Positions 44,424 through 53,598 of a stretch of 64,000 nt of DNA are shown piece by piece. The position numbers were made by a program, and so were the translations under genes. Source of the DNA: Fen-1301 sp963786395. GTDB lineage: Bacteria; Bacteroidota; Ignavibacteria; Ignavibacteriales; Ignavibacteriaceae. Positions within the stretch are counted from its first letter, which is position 1. Every line of letters starts with the position of its first letter. Below the pieces are notes generated by a model that saw nothing but the letters and a program-made list of their open reading frames with translations, had not been told where the DNA came from and did no database searches. The stretch spans positions 1-64,000 of the forward strand of contig CAWAZD010000022.1 of assembly GCA_963786395.1 (NCBI GenBank), in the 5' to 3' direction.

Positions 44424-47400
44424 CTAACTTATTTCCTGCACTCTGCATATCGGTTTGAACCCGCAAAAGCGGCATACTTTATTCTCGCGGTCCTTTAATT
44501 CAGACAGATTAAATTTCCCTTCACCGATTTTCTTTACATATTTCTCAATAGACTCAAGACATATCTTGATCAACTCTTCATTAACATCAGTATCATTTTC
44601 AGCATCTGTTTTTTTGGCTGGTACACTTATAGGTATTCTGCCAAACTTATCCTCTCTGTATTTAAGAGAATAAATTTCCATTCCTGCAGGGGCATAATCT
44701 TTTTGAAGCTGGGCTTTAATTATTTCTTTTGCGGCGAATAAATACAAAGGGAGTTGAAGTGAGATGCCGTTAAGCAGTTCTTCAGTTGTAGGTTTTTTCC
44801 CTGATAGTTTATAGTCAATAACTTTATATGTCCCGTTTCCTTTATTTATATCGATTCTGTCAATTTTGCCTCTGATCTTCACATCACCTGCTTTAATTTC
44901 AATGTTAAGGCTATCATCTTTTTTATTTTCAGTTTGTATATGTCCGAATCCTGCTTCAAATAATTCAGGAATGTAACCACCGGCATCTTTTCGTTCCGCA
45001 AGAAGAAACTCATATAGTATTGAAGCTTTTCGATTACCACCGATACCGAATATTTTTTCCATCTCAAAGAAATTTATAGGAGATGAAAATCCGGTATCTT
45101 TTACTTTTTGTTCCGCAATAGAAAAGATCATTTTCTCTGCTTCATTAAACTCATCATCATTACAACCACTAAGTATGATCCCTTGTTTCCTAATCCTGCT
45201 ATAAAATTCAAATAATATTGAGTGAAGGAGGCTGCCGATTTCAAGTCCCTCAACTTCTTCCGCCGGTTCTTCCACAGGTTTTAATTTTAATACTCTTTGA
45301 GCAAAATACTGATAGGGGCATTTAGCATATGATTCAAGCTGAGTAACTGAAAATTCATCATTCAGTTTATTCCTCAACATTTCTGCCGAAGACTCTTCAA
45401 TAGCAGGGGGTTGAAGTTCAGAAGGTAGCTGTAATTTTTCTAATCTTTCTTTATCATTGTCTATTATTCCCTTTAAAGTGGCGAAATCAAAATCAGCAGG
45501 TACTTTGCCCTTAAATAAATTTTCCGGTAATTCCCTATTATATTTCCCATAATATGAAAGCAGTTCCTCTCTTGAATAGATGGTTCCGGAGTAATTTGCT
45601 TCATTCAGCGGTGTTATATCAAAAAGGTTTTCAAACTCATTAAGGAATGTAGAGCGTGCAAGTTCATTATTCCCGTCGGAAAGAGGATAACACAAATAAA
45701 GTTTTTCCCGCCAACTGCAGAGTGATTGGTAGAACTGGTACCTTTCCTCAGCAGTATGGTTCTCTTCGAACCTGAAGTAGCTTCCTGAAAAGAATATTTC
45801 AGGAGAGTATCGGGTAGGAAGATCGCCATCTGACATACCGCCAATAAACAAATAGTCAAATTCGAGACCCCGGATTTCATTTAAATTGGTAACCAATACA
45901 CCATAACCCGGTTTTTCTTTGACATTAAACCTTGAAGAGTTAACAGCAGTCCTGAGGTTAGTTAAATAAAACTTCAACGGGAATTTCTTATTGCCATATT
46001 CTCCTTCAATCAAGTCTAATATTTCCGAAGCAGTATCTATAAACAGATTAAATGATTTTACATTTTCCTCAATATTAAATTTCCTGTTTAACATTTTTGC
46101 ATTAATATTCAGAGTATCGATAATCTTTAGGAGTTCATTCTTAAATTGATCCGGAGTTAGGTTTTTGTCAAAGGGAGACAGGAGATCATAAATAAAACGA
46201 ATGTCATATTGTGCTTTTCTGTATACCCATTTATCATAATTGACTCTTTCGGACTCATCATCATCAATTTTCTCAAGAGCTTCCCTTAAAGAATCCTCCC
46301 AATTCTTGAATCCTGCTATAATTTTAAGTGAAACAGATGCTTTACGAAGATTTGCAACGTCAAGATTCCCATGGTTTAATATATCACCGCTGAATGCCCT
46401 GAATATATTATTATAATAGAAATCATTTTCCAGGATTTCCAACAAGTTTAAAATAGCAATAACCGGAGGTGATATTTTTAATGGTATTCTGTCAGTAAGG
46501 TTATAGGGAATCCCCATCATGTTGAATTGGTCTCTGACAATATATGAATAATTAGAGATCAGATTAAAGACCACGCATATTTTATTCGGGTTCACATTAC
46601 CCGGAATTAAAATTTCTTTTATTTCCTTTGCGATGAGTGATACTTCACTTTCTCTGTCTACCGCTTTAATTTCGGAGATGACAGAATTGAATTCACCAAA
46701 CTTATCCTTAGTGTTCAGAAATAATCTATCTCTGATAATCTTTCTGAATCTATTATTCTCATTCTCTTCAACAGCATATGGAATAAACCTTTTCAGCACC
46801 ATTTGCCTGTGAGTATCTTCAAGGTGTTTAAACACCATTGGATTGCTTCCAGAATAATCAAGTTCAAGGTAAAGCCGGCATTTATCAATTCCGGATGCTG
46901 AATTGATAATTTCAATTTCGGGCGATGTAAATTCATCAAACCCCTGAATAATTATTAAATCCACATCGGAGTAAAGTTTCCTAAAACAATCAGAATATTT
47001 ATGCCGGTCTAACTTATTTATTTCAGAATAAACATCGCCAATTTCATAGAGTTTCTGGTCAATTATTTTTTTGTTGTAGACAGCATAAATAGCGGCTATA
47101 TCTTCTGCCTTGGTTTTTTCTGATCCTGTAAGTTTCTTTGCCTCATCTTTAAGGTGTTCGGGAGAAATCCCAAGACGTTTATAATGTGAAATAACTTTTT
47201 TGATTCTATCGAGTGTTCCCGCAGGTATATTTTTCCTGTAAACAGAGAAATATTTTAGCTCAGTTTCACCAAAACTTTGTTTTAATAAAACAGTGGCTGC
47301 GGCTTCACTTAATAACTCTTCTCTGAAATCTTCATTTCCGAAGAACAGTTTTTTAGAAAATGTGCCTATGGTATCAATATTTATCTTGCCGCATATTCCT

Positions 47401-47555
47401 CCGGGTGATTTATCGATAAGATCTTTCGTAAGGTATCTTATCTTACGATTTGTGGGAACAATTAAAAGAAGTTCATTCAATTTGCGGGAATTTATTTTTA
47501 GATCAATAAATTCCTGAATTATCTCATTACCGAAAGTGTTTTTAGTGAAAATCAT
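44424..47555 (-). CDS. addB: AddB/RexB-like PD-(D/E)XK nuclease subunit
   Basis: A 1043-residue protein with the AddB layout. An N-terminal part with VPTNRKIRYLTKDLI resembles an inactive helicase fold. A middle part has YLFIGGMSDGDLPTRYSP. The C-terminal nuclease (from about residue 745) has FSVTQLESYAKCPYQYF, GKIDRIDINKG, IDYKLSGKKP and a Cys cluster (CRFCGFKPICR) that with the earlier Cys would hold a 4Fe-4S cluster. With an AddA partner it would process double-strand breaks. The AddA gene is not in the window; the upstream gene, overlapping by 4 bases, is a CYTH protein. Some relatives are simply named PD-(D/E)XK nuclease family. Confidence 0.82.
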   Translation of the reverse strand: MIFTKNTFGNEIIQEFIDLKINSRKLNELLLIVPTNRKIRYLTKDLIDKSPGGICGKINIDTIGTFSKKLFFGNEDFREELLSEAAATVLLKQSFGETELKYFSVYRKNIPAGTLDRIKKVISHYKRLGISPEHLKDEAKKLTGSEKTKAEDIAAIYAVYNKKIIDQKLYEIGDVYSEINKLDRHKYSDCFRKLYSDVDLIIIQGFDEFTSPEIEIINSASGIDKCRLYLELDYSGSNPMVFKHLEDTHRQMVLKRFIPYAVEENENNRFRKIIRDRLFLNTKDKFGEFNSVISEIKAVDRESEVSLIAKEIKEILIPGNVNPNKICVVFNLISNYSYIVRDQFNMMGIPYNLTDRIPLKISPPVIAILNLLEILENDFYYNNIFRAFSGDILNHGNLDVANLRKASVSLKIIAGFKNWEDSLREALEKIDDDESERVNYDKWVYRKAQYDIRFIYDLLSPFDKNLTPDQFKNELLKIIDTLNINAKMLNRKFNIEENVKSFNLFIDTASEILDLIEGEYGNKKFPLKFYLTNLRTAVNSSRFNVKEKPGYGVLVTNLNEIRGLEFDYLFIGGMSDGDLPTRYSPEIFFSGSYFRFEENHTAEERYQFYQSLCSWREKLYLCYPLSDGNNELARSTFLNEFENLFDITPLNEANYSGTIYSREELLSYYGKYNRELPENLFKGKVPADFDFATLKGIIDNDKERLEKLQLPSELQPPAIEESSAEMLRNKLNDEFSVTQLESYAKCPYQYFAQRVLKLKPVEEPAEEVEGLEIGSLLHSILFEFYSRIRKQGIILSGCNDDEFNEAEKMIFSIAEQKVKDTGFSSPINFFEMEKIFGIGGNRKASILYEFLLAERKDAGGYIPELFEAGFGHIQTENKKDDSLNIEIKAGDVKIRGKIDRIDINKGNGTYKVIDYKLSGKKPTTEELLNGISLQLPLYLFAAKEIIKAQLQKDYAPAGMEIYSLKYREDKFGRIPISVPAKKTDAENDTDVNEELIKICLESIEKYVKKIGEGKFNLSELKDRENKVCRFCGFKPICRVQEIS

Positions 47556-48052
47556 TTATTTAATATCAAATCCCTGTATGAGCCTTTAATCTGATCATGT
47601 GTATTAATTGAAAACCTATCAACAAGAAAATTGAATCTTTCCTTTGCATCTTCCTTACCATCCAGAACAAGAGTTTCAAATTCCATAAAGGTACCCAGAT
47701 CCTTTACTGTATCGAGATGGACTCTTGTGTTTTTATACATATATAGGAGTCTCTTTTTTACAACTATAGTTTCCGTTTCAAATATTGAATTAAAAAACTT
47801 TTCATTCCCTTTAGAATTAAAATAGATAACTTCATAATCTGAAAATCTGTCGGGATTAATTTCATCGCGCAAATATTTTATCATGCTTTCCCCTTCATCC
47901 TCAATTCTTAACTTAAGAAGAGACCCTGTTAATTTATAATAAACATCCTTCTGGTTTAATTCATTAACAAATTCAGCGTTTATCTCATTTAATACAGCCA
48001 AGGCTTGTTTATGAGATTCCATTTTAACTTTTATTTCCAGGTTAAGGGCCAT
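47552..48052 (-). CDS. CYTH domain protein (class IV adenylate cyclase-like)
   Basis: A 166-residue CYTH domain protein. The N-terminal strand NLEIKVKM is the CyaB-like form of the ExExK motif, with basic and acidic pairs further on (LKLRIEDEG, KKRLLY, VHLDTVKDLGTFMEFE) lining the tunnel that binds triphosphate compounds. The family includes class IV adenylate cyclases and thiamine triphosphatases, so the substrate is a nucleotide or polyphosphate, not more precisely known. It overlaps the addB-like gene by 4 bases. Confidence 0.8.
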   Translation of the reverse strand: MALNLEIKVKMESHKQALAVLNEINAEFVNELNQKDVYYKLTGSLLKLRIEDEGESMIKYLRDEINPDRFSDYEVIYFNSKGNEKFFNSIFETETIVVKKRLLYMYKNTRVHLDTVKDLGTFMEFETLVLDGKEDAKERFNFLVDRFSINTHDQIKGSYRDLILNK

Positions 48053-48111
48053 TCATATTCCTTTTAATTAAGTTAGGAGATTCTTTAGTCGCTTTGCTCT
48101 TTCAGAATAAC

Positions 48112-48165
48112 CACCGAGACACGGAAAGCACAGAGAAACACAGAGAAAATAGAGAGATTCTTAAT
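48112..48165. repeat. Dispersed repeat of the ccaccgagacacgg type
   Basis: The phrase accaccgagacacggaaagc followed by acagagaaacacagag is a repeat type I have seen between genes in many Bacteroidota and environmental genomes. Only one copy is present in this window, so its repeat status rests on memory. Confidence 0.3.
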
Positions 48166-48254
48166 ATCACTTCATTTAAAATAGCAATTAGTTAAAATAA
48201 GTATTGAAATTGAGCAATAGTTAGTTAATATTTAAAACTTAAAATAAATAACAT

Positions 48255-48923
48255 ATGAAATATCTAATAATTACTGCAATTTTAACAATATTCGCTGTTA
48301 ATGTAAATGCACAGGGCATAGGGAAATTAGTACCTGAAAAACCACCTGTAATATTTCCACCTAATGCAGTTGGGATGGATCTGATATTCAGTGAAGGTGG
48401 ATTCGGGTTAGGCGGGTTTTACAGACATTCTGTTTCAGATCAGTTAACATTTTTTACTGATCTATCAATATCAGAAGCAAAGGACCCACAGGAATTTACT
48501 TATACATACTTTGATGGACTCACTTATCAAAATTACACACCGAATAAAGTTAACAGGGCTTTCCTGCTTCCATTAAATTTCGGAGTTCAATACAGGTTGT
48601 TTGAAAGTGTTATATTTGATAACCTGCGTCCATATATAAATGCTGCTATTGGACCTACAATGGTTGTTACAGACCCATATAGTGTAGAATTTTTCAAAGC
48701 TATCGGGAAAGCTCAGGCAAGGTATACAATTGGCGGATATGTAGGAATTGGAGCTAATTTCGGTCTTGATAAATCCAGTCTTGTTGGAATTAATTTAAGA
48801 TACTATGTCGTTCATTTCTTTAGCCAGGGAATTAATATACTTGATAACCCGGACGGATCACACAGATACGAAAATGATTTAGGCGGCATATTTATTACAA
48901 TAAATATAGGATTTATGTATTGA
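48255..48923 (+). CDS. Outer membrane beta-barrel protein
   Basis: A 222-residue protein with a signal peptide (MKYLIITAILTIFAVNVNAQ, cut after AQ). The rest alternates polar and hydrophobic residues with Gly-rich turns (FGLGGFYRHSVSDQLTFFTD, IGGYVGIGANFGLD) and ends in an aromatic stretch, FITINIGFMY, as outer membrane barrels do. It likely has about eight strands. I do not recognise a specific family. It stands alone before the M14 peptidase gene. Confidence 0.75.
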   Translation: MKYLIITAILTIFAVNVNAQGIGKLVPEKPPVIFPPNAVGMDLIFSEGGFGLGGFYRHSVSDQLTFFTDLSISEAKDPQEFTYTYFDGLTYQNYTPNKVNRAFLLPLNFGVQYRLFESVIFDNLRPYINAAIGPTMVVTDPYSVEFFKAIGKAQARYTIGGYVGIGANFGLDKSSLVGINLRYYVVHFFSQGINILDNPDGSHRYENDLGGIFITINIGFMY

Positions 48924-49006
48924 ACCATGTAATTCCGCAATTTGAAGGATTTAGACAATATATAATCAGATAATAACTGACACCTTTTTTTAAGGCGTTA
49001 TAGAAT

Positions 49007-50215
49007 ATGGATTTTGAATTTTCAGCCGGACTTTATTATAACCACACTCTTTTTAAGGAAAGATCGCTTTCAGTAAAAAGGATTAACCATTCCGCTATTT
49101 CCCCATTAATCGACAGATTAGACAGACAAATTTTTAGAGTTACATCATTAGGGCATTCGTATGCCGGGAGAGAAATCCGGCTTATTACATCGGGCAATGG
49201 GGAAAAGAAGATATTTATGTGGTCACAAATGCATGGTGATGAATCCACAGCAACTATGGCAATGTTCGACATATTCAATTTTCTATCATCCAAAAACAGT
49301 TATGACTCAATAAGAAATAAATTCTTAAAAAATGCTACTTTATATTTCATTCCAATGGTAAATCCTGATGGAGCTGAAGAATGGAAACGCGGGAATTATC
49401 TTGACATTGATATTAATCGCGATGCCTTCAGAACTCAAACTCCTGAGGGGAGGATACTTAAAGATACATTTAACGGTATTAAAGCTGATTTCGGATTTAA
49501 TCTTCATGATCAAAATCCAAGATACTCGACCGGGAATTCATACAGGAACGCGGCTATATCATTCCTTGCCCCTCCATATAATAAAAGCAGAAATGTAAAC
49601 ATGATCCGGAGTAATGCAATAAGTCTCATAAGCGGGTTAACAAGTATATTAAATAAATTTATTCCCGGGCATATAGGGAAATATTCTGATGAATATGAAC
49701 ATCGGGCTTTTGGTGATACATTCCAGGGAATGGGCACAAGCACAATATTAATTGAATCGGGCGGATGGAAGGATGACGCAGAAAAGCAATTCCTTAGAAA
49801 ACTAAATTTTATTTTGTTACTTTCTGCTATAAACTCAATTATTGATTCAGATTATCAGGATGAAACTGCAGATATTTACGATAAACTGCCTTTAAATGAG
49901 GAATATTTATACGATATGGTTCTTAAAAACCTTATTTACGAAGGTGATAAAAAAGAATACAAATTAGACATAGCAATCAACCGCAATGAAGATATAACTA
50001 AGACTTCGGGTAAAACTGAATTTATTGCTTCTGTAGAAAATATAGGGGACTTGTCAATATTCTTTGGGTTGGATGAAATGGACCTGGAAGGATATAAAAT
50101 TGAAACTCCACATGGGAAAATCGGGGTGGGGATTTCGCCTGATTTACTCATCAAAAAAAACGGAAAGGTTAAATACACCGTAAAAAACGGAGTATTTACA
50201 AATCCAATTCTATAA
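49007..50215 (+). CDS. M14 family zinc carboxypeptidase-like protein
   Basis: A 402-residue peptidase of the M14 fold. The zinc ligands are in FMWSQMHGDESTAT (His and Glu) and FGFNLHDQNP (His), and a likely catalytic Glu in STILIESGGWKDD near residue 245. PMVNPDGAEEWKRGN and INRDAF are also typical. There is no signal peptide, so it is probably cytoplasmic, which is unusual for carboxypeptidases but common for this Bacteroidota-type group that may process cell-wall peptides or modified amino acids. Substrate unknown. Confidence 0.82.
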   Translation: MDFEFSAGLYYNHTLFKERSLSVKRINHSAISPLIDRLDRQIFRVTSLGHSYAGREIRLITSGNGEKKIFMWSQMHGDESTATMAMFDIFNFLSSKNSYDSIRNKFLKNATLYFIPMVNPDGAEEWKRGNYLDIDINRDAFRTQTPEGRILKDTFNGIKADFGFNLHDQNPRYSTGNSYRNAAISFLAPPYNKSRNVNMIRSNAISLISGLTSILNKFIPGHIGKYSDEYEHRAFGDTFQGMGTSTILIESGGWKDDAEKQFLRKLNFILLLSAINSIIDSDYQDETADIYDKLPLNEEYLYDMVLKNLIYEGDKKEYKLDIAINRNEDITKTSGKTEFIASVENIGDLSIFFGLDEMDLEGYKIETPHGKIGVGISPDLLIKKNGKVKYTVKNGVFTNPIL

Positions 50216-50285
50216 TTTACTTGCGAATATTACTAAAGTTTATTAAATTAAAAGTCCGTTTAATCTTTTAAAAGGTCTATTTGTA

Positions 50286-50660
50286 ATGGCAAGAATTAAA
50301 AATGTTGAAGCATTCTGTGTAGTATGCAACGGTGTGAGAAAGATGGAGTTAGCTAATGATGTTACTGATCAGGAAGGTAAGCGCTGGGCTAAATGCAAAA
50401 AATGCAAGCAGACAATGACTATAGATTTAACAGAAGCACTTAAAGATTTAAAACCTTCACTAGAAGGGATTGAATCAACAGAATGTACTGTTTATGCTCC
50501 ATCAAAGTCATTCACAATTGGTGAATCAATTTATCATACGAACTGGGATGATTTTGGAAAAGTAGTTTCAAAAGAAATATTATCTAACGGAAGAAGCTCT
50601 ATCGCTGTTGAGTTTCAGAAGTCAGGACATAAAAAATTAGTAGAATCAATAACTTTATAA
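50286..50660 (+). CDS. Zinc-ribbon protein with Tudor/SH3-like C-terminal domain
   Basis: A 124-residue protein of no named family that I know. Residues 10-45 hold two Cys pairs (FCVVCNG and WAKCKKCKQ) that would bind one zinc. Residues about 75-124 (SKSFTIGESIYHTNWDDFG followed by KVVSKE) resemble the small SH3/Tudor-like domain that ends UvrD/PcrA helicases and contacts RNA polymerase. The rpsU gene follows 28 bases later, so the two share a transcript. A role in transcription or translation is inferred from this layout only. Confidence 0.6.
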   Translation: MARIKNVEAFCVVCNGVRKMELANDVTDQEGKRWAKCKKCKQTMTIDLTEALKDLKPSLEGIESTECTVYAPSKSFTIGESIYHTNWDDFGKVVSKEILSNGRSSIAVEFQKSGHKKLVESITL

Positions 50661-50688
50661 TTTATTACCGTTAAAGTGAGGTGAAATC

Positions 50689-50889
50689 TTGGTAGGTATT
50701 ACAATAGGCGAAAACGAAAATATCGATAAAGCTCTTAAAAGATTTAAGAAGAAATACGAGAGATCGGGGATCTTAAAAGAGTACAAGAAAAGAACTTTCT
50801 TTGTTAAGCCGTCCATTAAGAAAAGAATGGAAAAAATAAAGGCAGCAAGAAGGGCTCACCGCGTTGAAACATTCGATCAGAAATATTAA
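50689..50889 (+). CDS. rpsU: 30S ribosomal protein S21
   Basis: A 66-residue S21 with the typical basic segment KRFKKKYERSGILKEYKKRTFFVKPS and a helical Lys/Arg tail. The start is TTG at 50689 with a strong ribosome binding site (GTGAGGTG) just before it; no ATG fits. S21 joins the small subunit late and helps select initiation sites. The gene follows the zinc-ribbon protein and is closed by a terminator. Confidence 0.93.
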   Translation: MVGITIGENENIDKALKRFKKKYERSGILKEYKKRTFFVKPSIKKRMEKIKAARRAHRVETFDQKY

Positions 50890-50923
50890 TTATATTCTTT
50901 ATTGAAATATTCGAAGTGTAAGT

Positions 50924-50952
50924 AAAAAGCCCCGAGCAATCGGGGCTTTTTT
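50924..50952. terminator. Bidirectional terminator between rpsU and the LOG gene
   Basis: The stem aaaaagccccga / tcggggcttttt with loop gcaa lies between two convergent genes. The runs of A and T on either side let it work in both directions. Confidence 0.9.
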
Positions 50953-50958
50953 TATATC

Positions 50959-51828
50959 TTATTGTAGAGCTACTTTAGGCTCAGTAGCTTTAAGACCATT
51001 ACTATTTTCATTATGGAGATAATTATCCTCAAAATGTTTTGTAATAAGGTTAAACGCATCATCAACGGTATTACAGAACGTAAAGAGGTCAGTATCCTCC
51101 CTGTTAATCATTCCATTCTGATATAAGCTTTCAAGATTTATAACGCTTTTCCAGTATTTCTCATCATACACAACAAGTTTCAGGTTCTTTTTAATTTTCC
51201 CAGTCTGAACCAATGTTAGAATCTCAAAGAATTCATCCATTGTTCCGAAACCACCCGGGAATACTATAAGAGCCTTAGCAAGATACGCGAACCAGAATTT
51301 CCTCATGAAGAAATAGTGGAATTCAAAACTGAGATCAGGAGTAACATATTTATTTACAAACTGTTCAAATGGTATGCTGATATTAAGCCCCATAGATAGT
51401 CCACCAGCTTTGAACGCACCTTTATTAGCAGCTTCCATAATGCCGGGGCCTCCGCCTGTGCAGATAATAAATCTATTGGCATTAGTGCCTAGGCCTAGTG
51501 ACCATTCTGTAAGCCTTCTGGAGAGTTCCACAGCATCTTCATAATATTTTGACATTTGGACGGCATGCTGGGCAGTTCTTAATCTCTCGGCAAAATTTTT
51601 GGTTCTTTTAGGATCTAGAGTATTAAATTTTTTCAATGCTTTTACAGCCTGATCTTTTGGAAGCAGTCTTGCGGAACCGAAAAATACGATAGTATCAACA
51701 ATCTTATGTTTTCTGAATTTAGCCTGAGGATGCAGAAACTCTGCAAGCATTCTAATTATGCGCGCATCAGCTGAATTTATAAATTCGACATTTTCATAGG
51801 CTTTGTTTAGCGTCTTTGTTTTAGCCAT
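50959..51828 (-). CDS. LOG family protein (TIGR00730-like Rossmann fold)
   Basis: A 289-residue protein. The segments GGGPGIMEAANKGAF and VFPGGFGTMDEFFEILT are the two LOG signatures, with the PGGxGTxxE motif of the nucleotide 5'-monophosphate nucleosidases that release cytokinins or free bases. Flanking N- and C-terminal extensions of about 60 residues bring it above the usual 180-200, closer to the longer type II proteins. The ATG at 51828 gives MAKTKTLNKAYENVEF. The biochemical activity is inferred from the family. Confidence 0.88.
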   Translation of the reverse strand: MAKTKTLNKAYENVEFINSADARIIRMLAEFLHPQAKFRKHKIVDTIVFFGSARLLPKDQAVKALKKFNTLDPKRTKNFAERLRTAQHAVQMSKYYEDAVELSRRLTEWSLGLGTNANRFIICTGGGPGIMEAANKGAFKAGGLSMGLNISIPFEQFVNKYVTPDLSFEFHYFFMRKFWFAYLAKALIVFPGGFGTMDEFFEILTLVQTGKIKKNLKLVVYDEKYWKSVINLESLYQNGMINREDTDLFTFCNTVDDAFNLITKHFEDNYLHNENSNGLKATEPKVALQ

Positions 51829-51984
51829 TTGTTTTCCTGATAAAAAAATAATTTTAATTTAGTAATAGCCTTTCTTTTGTTACCTGAAATTTTATATTTC
51901 AGTTAGGCTTTTATAGAAATTTTGAACCGCAAATTTAATCATTTCTTTGGAAGAAACACATTTTTTCTTAATTTTTATTTGCTT

Positions 51985-53229
51985 ATGAGAAAGTTTATTG
52001 TACTGTTTCTGATTCTGGTGTCTATTGGTTCCCCTAAATCCAAGGAGGACCTAAAGAATATTATTGCATCTGTAATTAATAAGCTTCCTGCGACCACAAA
52101 CGTTGGAATAATCATTTTTAACCCTCTTACCCAGGATACAATCTTCCAGAGAAATGCCTATTCAACAATGATCCCGGCTTCAAATACAAAGCTTTTTACT
52201 ACGGCAGCGGCTATTTCACTGCTTGGCGGAGATTTTCCGCTGTATACAAAGCTAATGACCGATGATAAGAATATTAAGAATGGAGTTATTAACGGAAATT
52301 TGTACATAAAGGGCTTTGGTAATTCAACATTTACCTCTTCCGATCTCAATCAAATGGTAACAGATCTGAAGAATAAAGGAATAAGAAAAATAACAGGCCG
52401 CATTATAGGTGATGATACTTATTTTGATGATGTATATTCGAGAAAAGACTGGATACCTGATGAAATTACTAATGTTCAACTTCCTCCTATTTCCGCAATT
52501 GTTGTTGACAGGAACAGAGTAGTGACTGTTAAAAAGGTAAGAAGAAGGATGAGAAGTTATTCAATAAGTATAACTGACCCGCCGATGCATGCAGCAAATC
52601 TTTTAAGAGAAAAACTTATTTCTCAGGGAATTGAAATCGGTTCACCATGTGGCAAAGGCGAAACACCTGCAAATGCAGTTACATTGACAGAATCAAAAAT
52701 AATTCTGCGTGATCTTTTAGCGCTGATAAATAAACACAGTGATAATTTCCTTGCGGAATGCTTATTCAAAACTATAGGTGCAGAATCATCGAAGAAGCAG
52801 GGAAATTCATTTTACTCTACTCAAACAATTACAAACTTTCTTGACGAGAACGGTATTTACTTAAAGGGGTCATCGGTTGTAGACGGTTCGGGGCTTTCAC
52901 GGTTTGACAAGGTAACTCCTATTTCAATTGCCGGTATTTTGGAAAAGATGTATTTCGATGTTGCTAATTTTGAGGATTATTATAATTCATTAAGTATAGC
53001 GGGTGTTGATGGAACATTACGAAATAGGTTTGTTGGTACAACTGCTGAAAACAATCTTCATGGTAAAACCGGAACACTTGACGGCATTTCATCCCTGTCA
53101 GGTTATTTAACAACTGCAAATGGAGATGATCTTATTATAAGTATAATTATGGAATATGATAAAAGGGGGAACCGGTTTCATCACTCAATTCAGGACGAAA
53201 TAATTAGAACTTTAACCGACTGGAAATAA
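51985..53229 (+). CDS. dacB: D-alanyl-D-alanine carboxypeptidase/endopeptidase (PBP4 type)
   Basis: A penicillin-binding protein of about 414 residues that trims or cuts cross-linked peptidoglycan in the periplasm. I chose the ATG at 51985, which gives a signal peptide MRKFIVLFLILVSIGSPKS; a longer TTG frame from 51922 adds a non-signal leader. The active-site motifs are present: ASNTKL with Ser66 and Lys69, HSDN (SxN) and HGKTGTLDG (KTG). The long insert between the first two motifs is the PBP4 feature. Confidence 0.9.
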   Translation: MRKFIVLFLILVSIGSPKSKEDLKNIIASVINKLPATTNVGIIIFNPLTQDTIFQRNAYSTMIPASNTKLFTTAAAISLLGGDFPLYTKLMTDDKNIKNGVINGNLYIKGFGNSTFTSSDLNQMVTDLKNKGIRKITGRIIGDDTYFDDVYSRKDWIPDEITNVQLPPISAIVVDRNRVVTVKKVRRRMRSYSISITDPPMHAANLLREKLISQGIEIGSPCGKGETPANAVTLTESKIILRDLLALINKHSDNFLAECLFKTIGAESSKKQGNSFYSTQTITNFLDENGIYLKGSSVVDGSGLSRFDKVTPISIAGILEKMYFDVANFEDYYNSLSIAGVDGTLRNRFVGTTAENNLHGKTGTLDGISSLSGYLTTANGDDLIISIIMEYDKRGNRFHHSIQDEIIRTLTDWK

Positions 53230-53598
53230 AACCTCCGGGTGTTGGAATAATGGGGTAATAACAAAAGACCTTGCCTTTATTTGTTAAAATAATGTCCATA
53301 CAGCATTTTTTACTTTAATGCCATAAATGGCATAATTAGTTTTTACTTTATTCCATATACCCAGTCCTGAAGGACTGGGCTAATTTAATAATTGATATTG
53401 TTCATTAGTCCAGGCACTTATGTGATTTTAGGGAGATTTATCCTCTTACAAGTTTTCCAGCTCCAGCAAATGTGAGTATCAGCATTTCCTCTTTTCTTAA
53501 TTATTATTAGCCTCACCAATTCTTTCTTTTAACATATATGTAAAGAAAATCCAGCAATAAATAGCATAGTAATACAATATCTATAAGGAGTAGGTAAT
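53230..53598. repeat. Gap with short palindrome cluster
   Basis: Inside this gap of about 370 bases are atgccataaatggcat (53318-53333), cccagtcctgaaggactggg (53360-53379), and decayed forms of two other palindromes (tccaggcacttatgtg and agggagatttatcct, about 53409-53452). No gene can be supported. The right end holds the upstream region of the next secreted protein. Confidence 0.75.
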
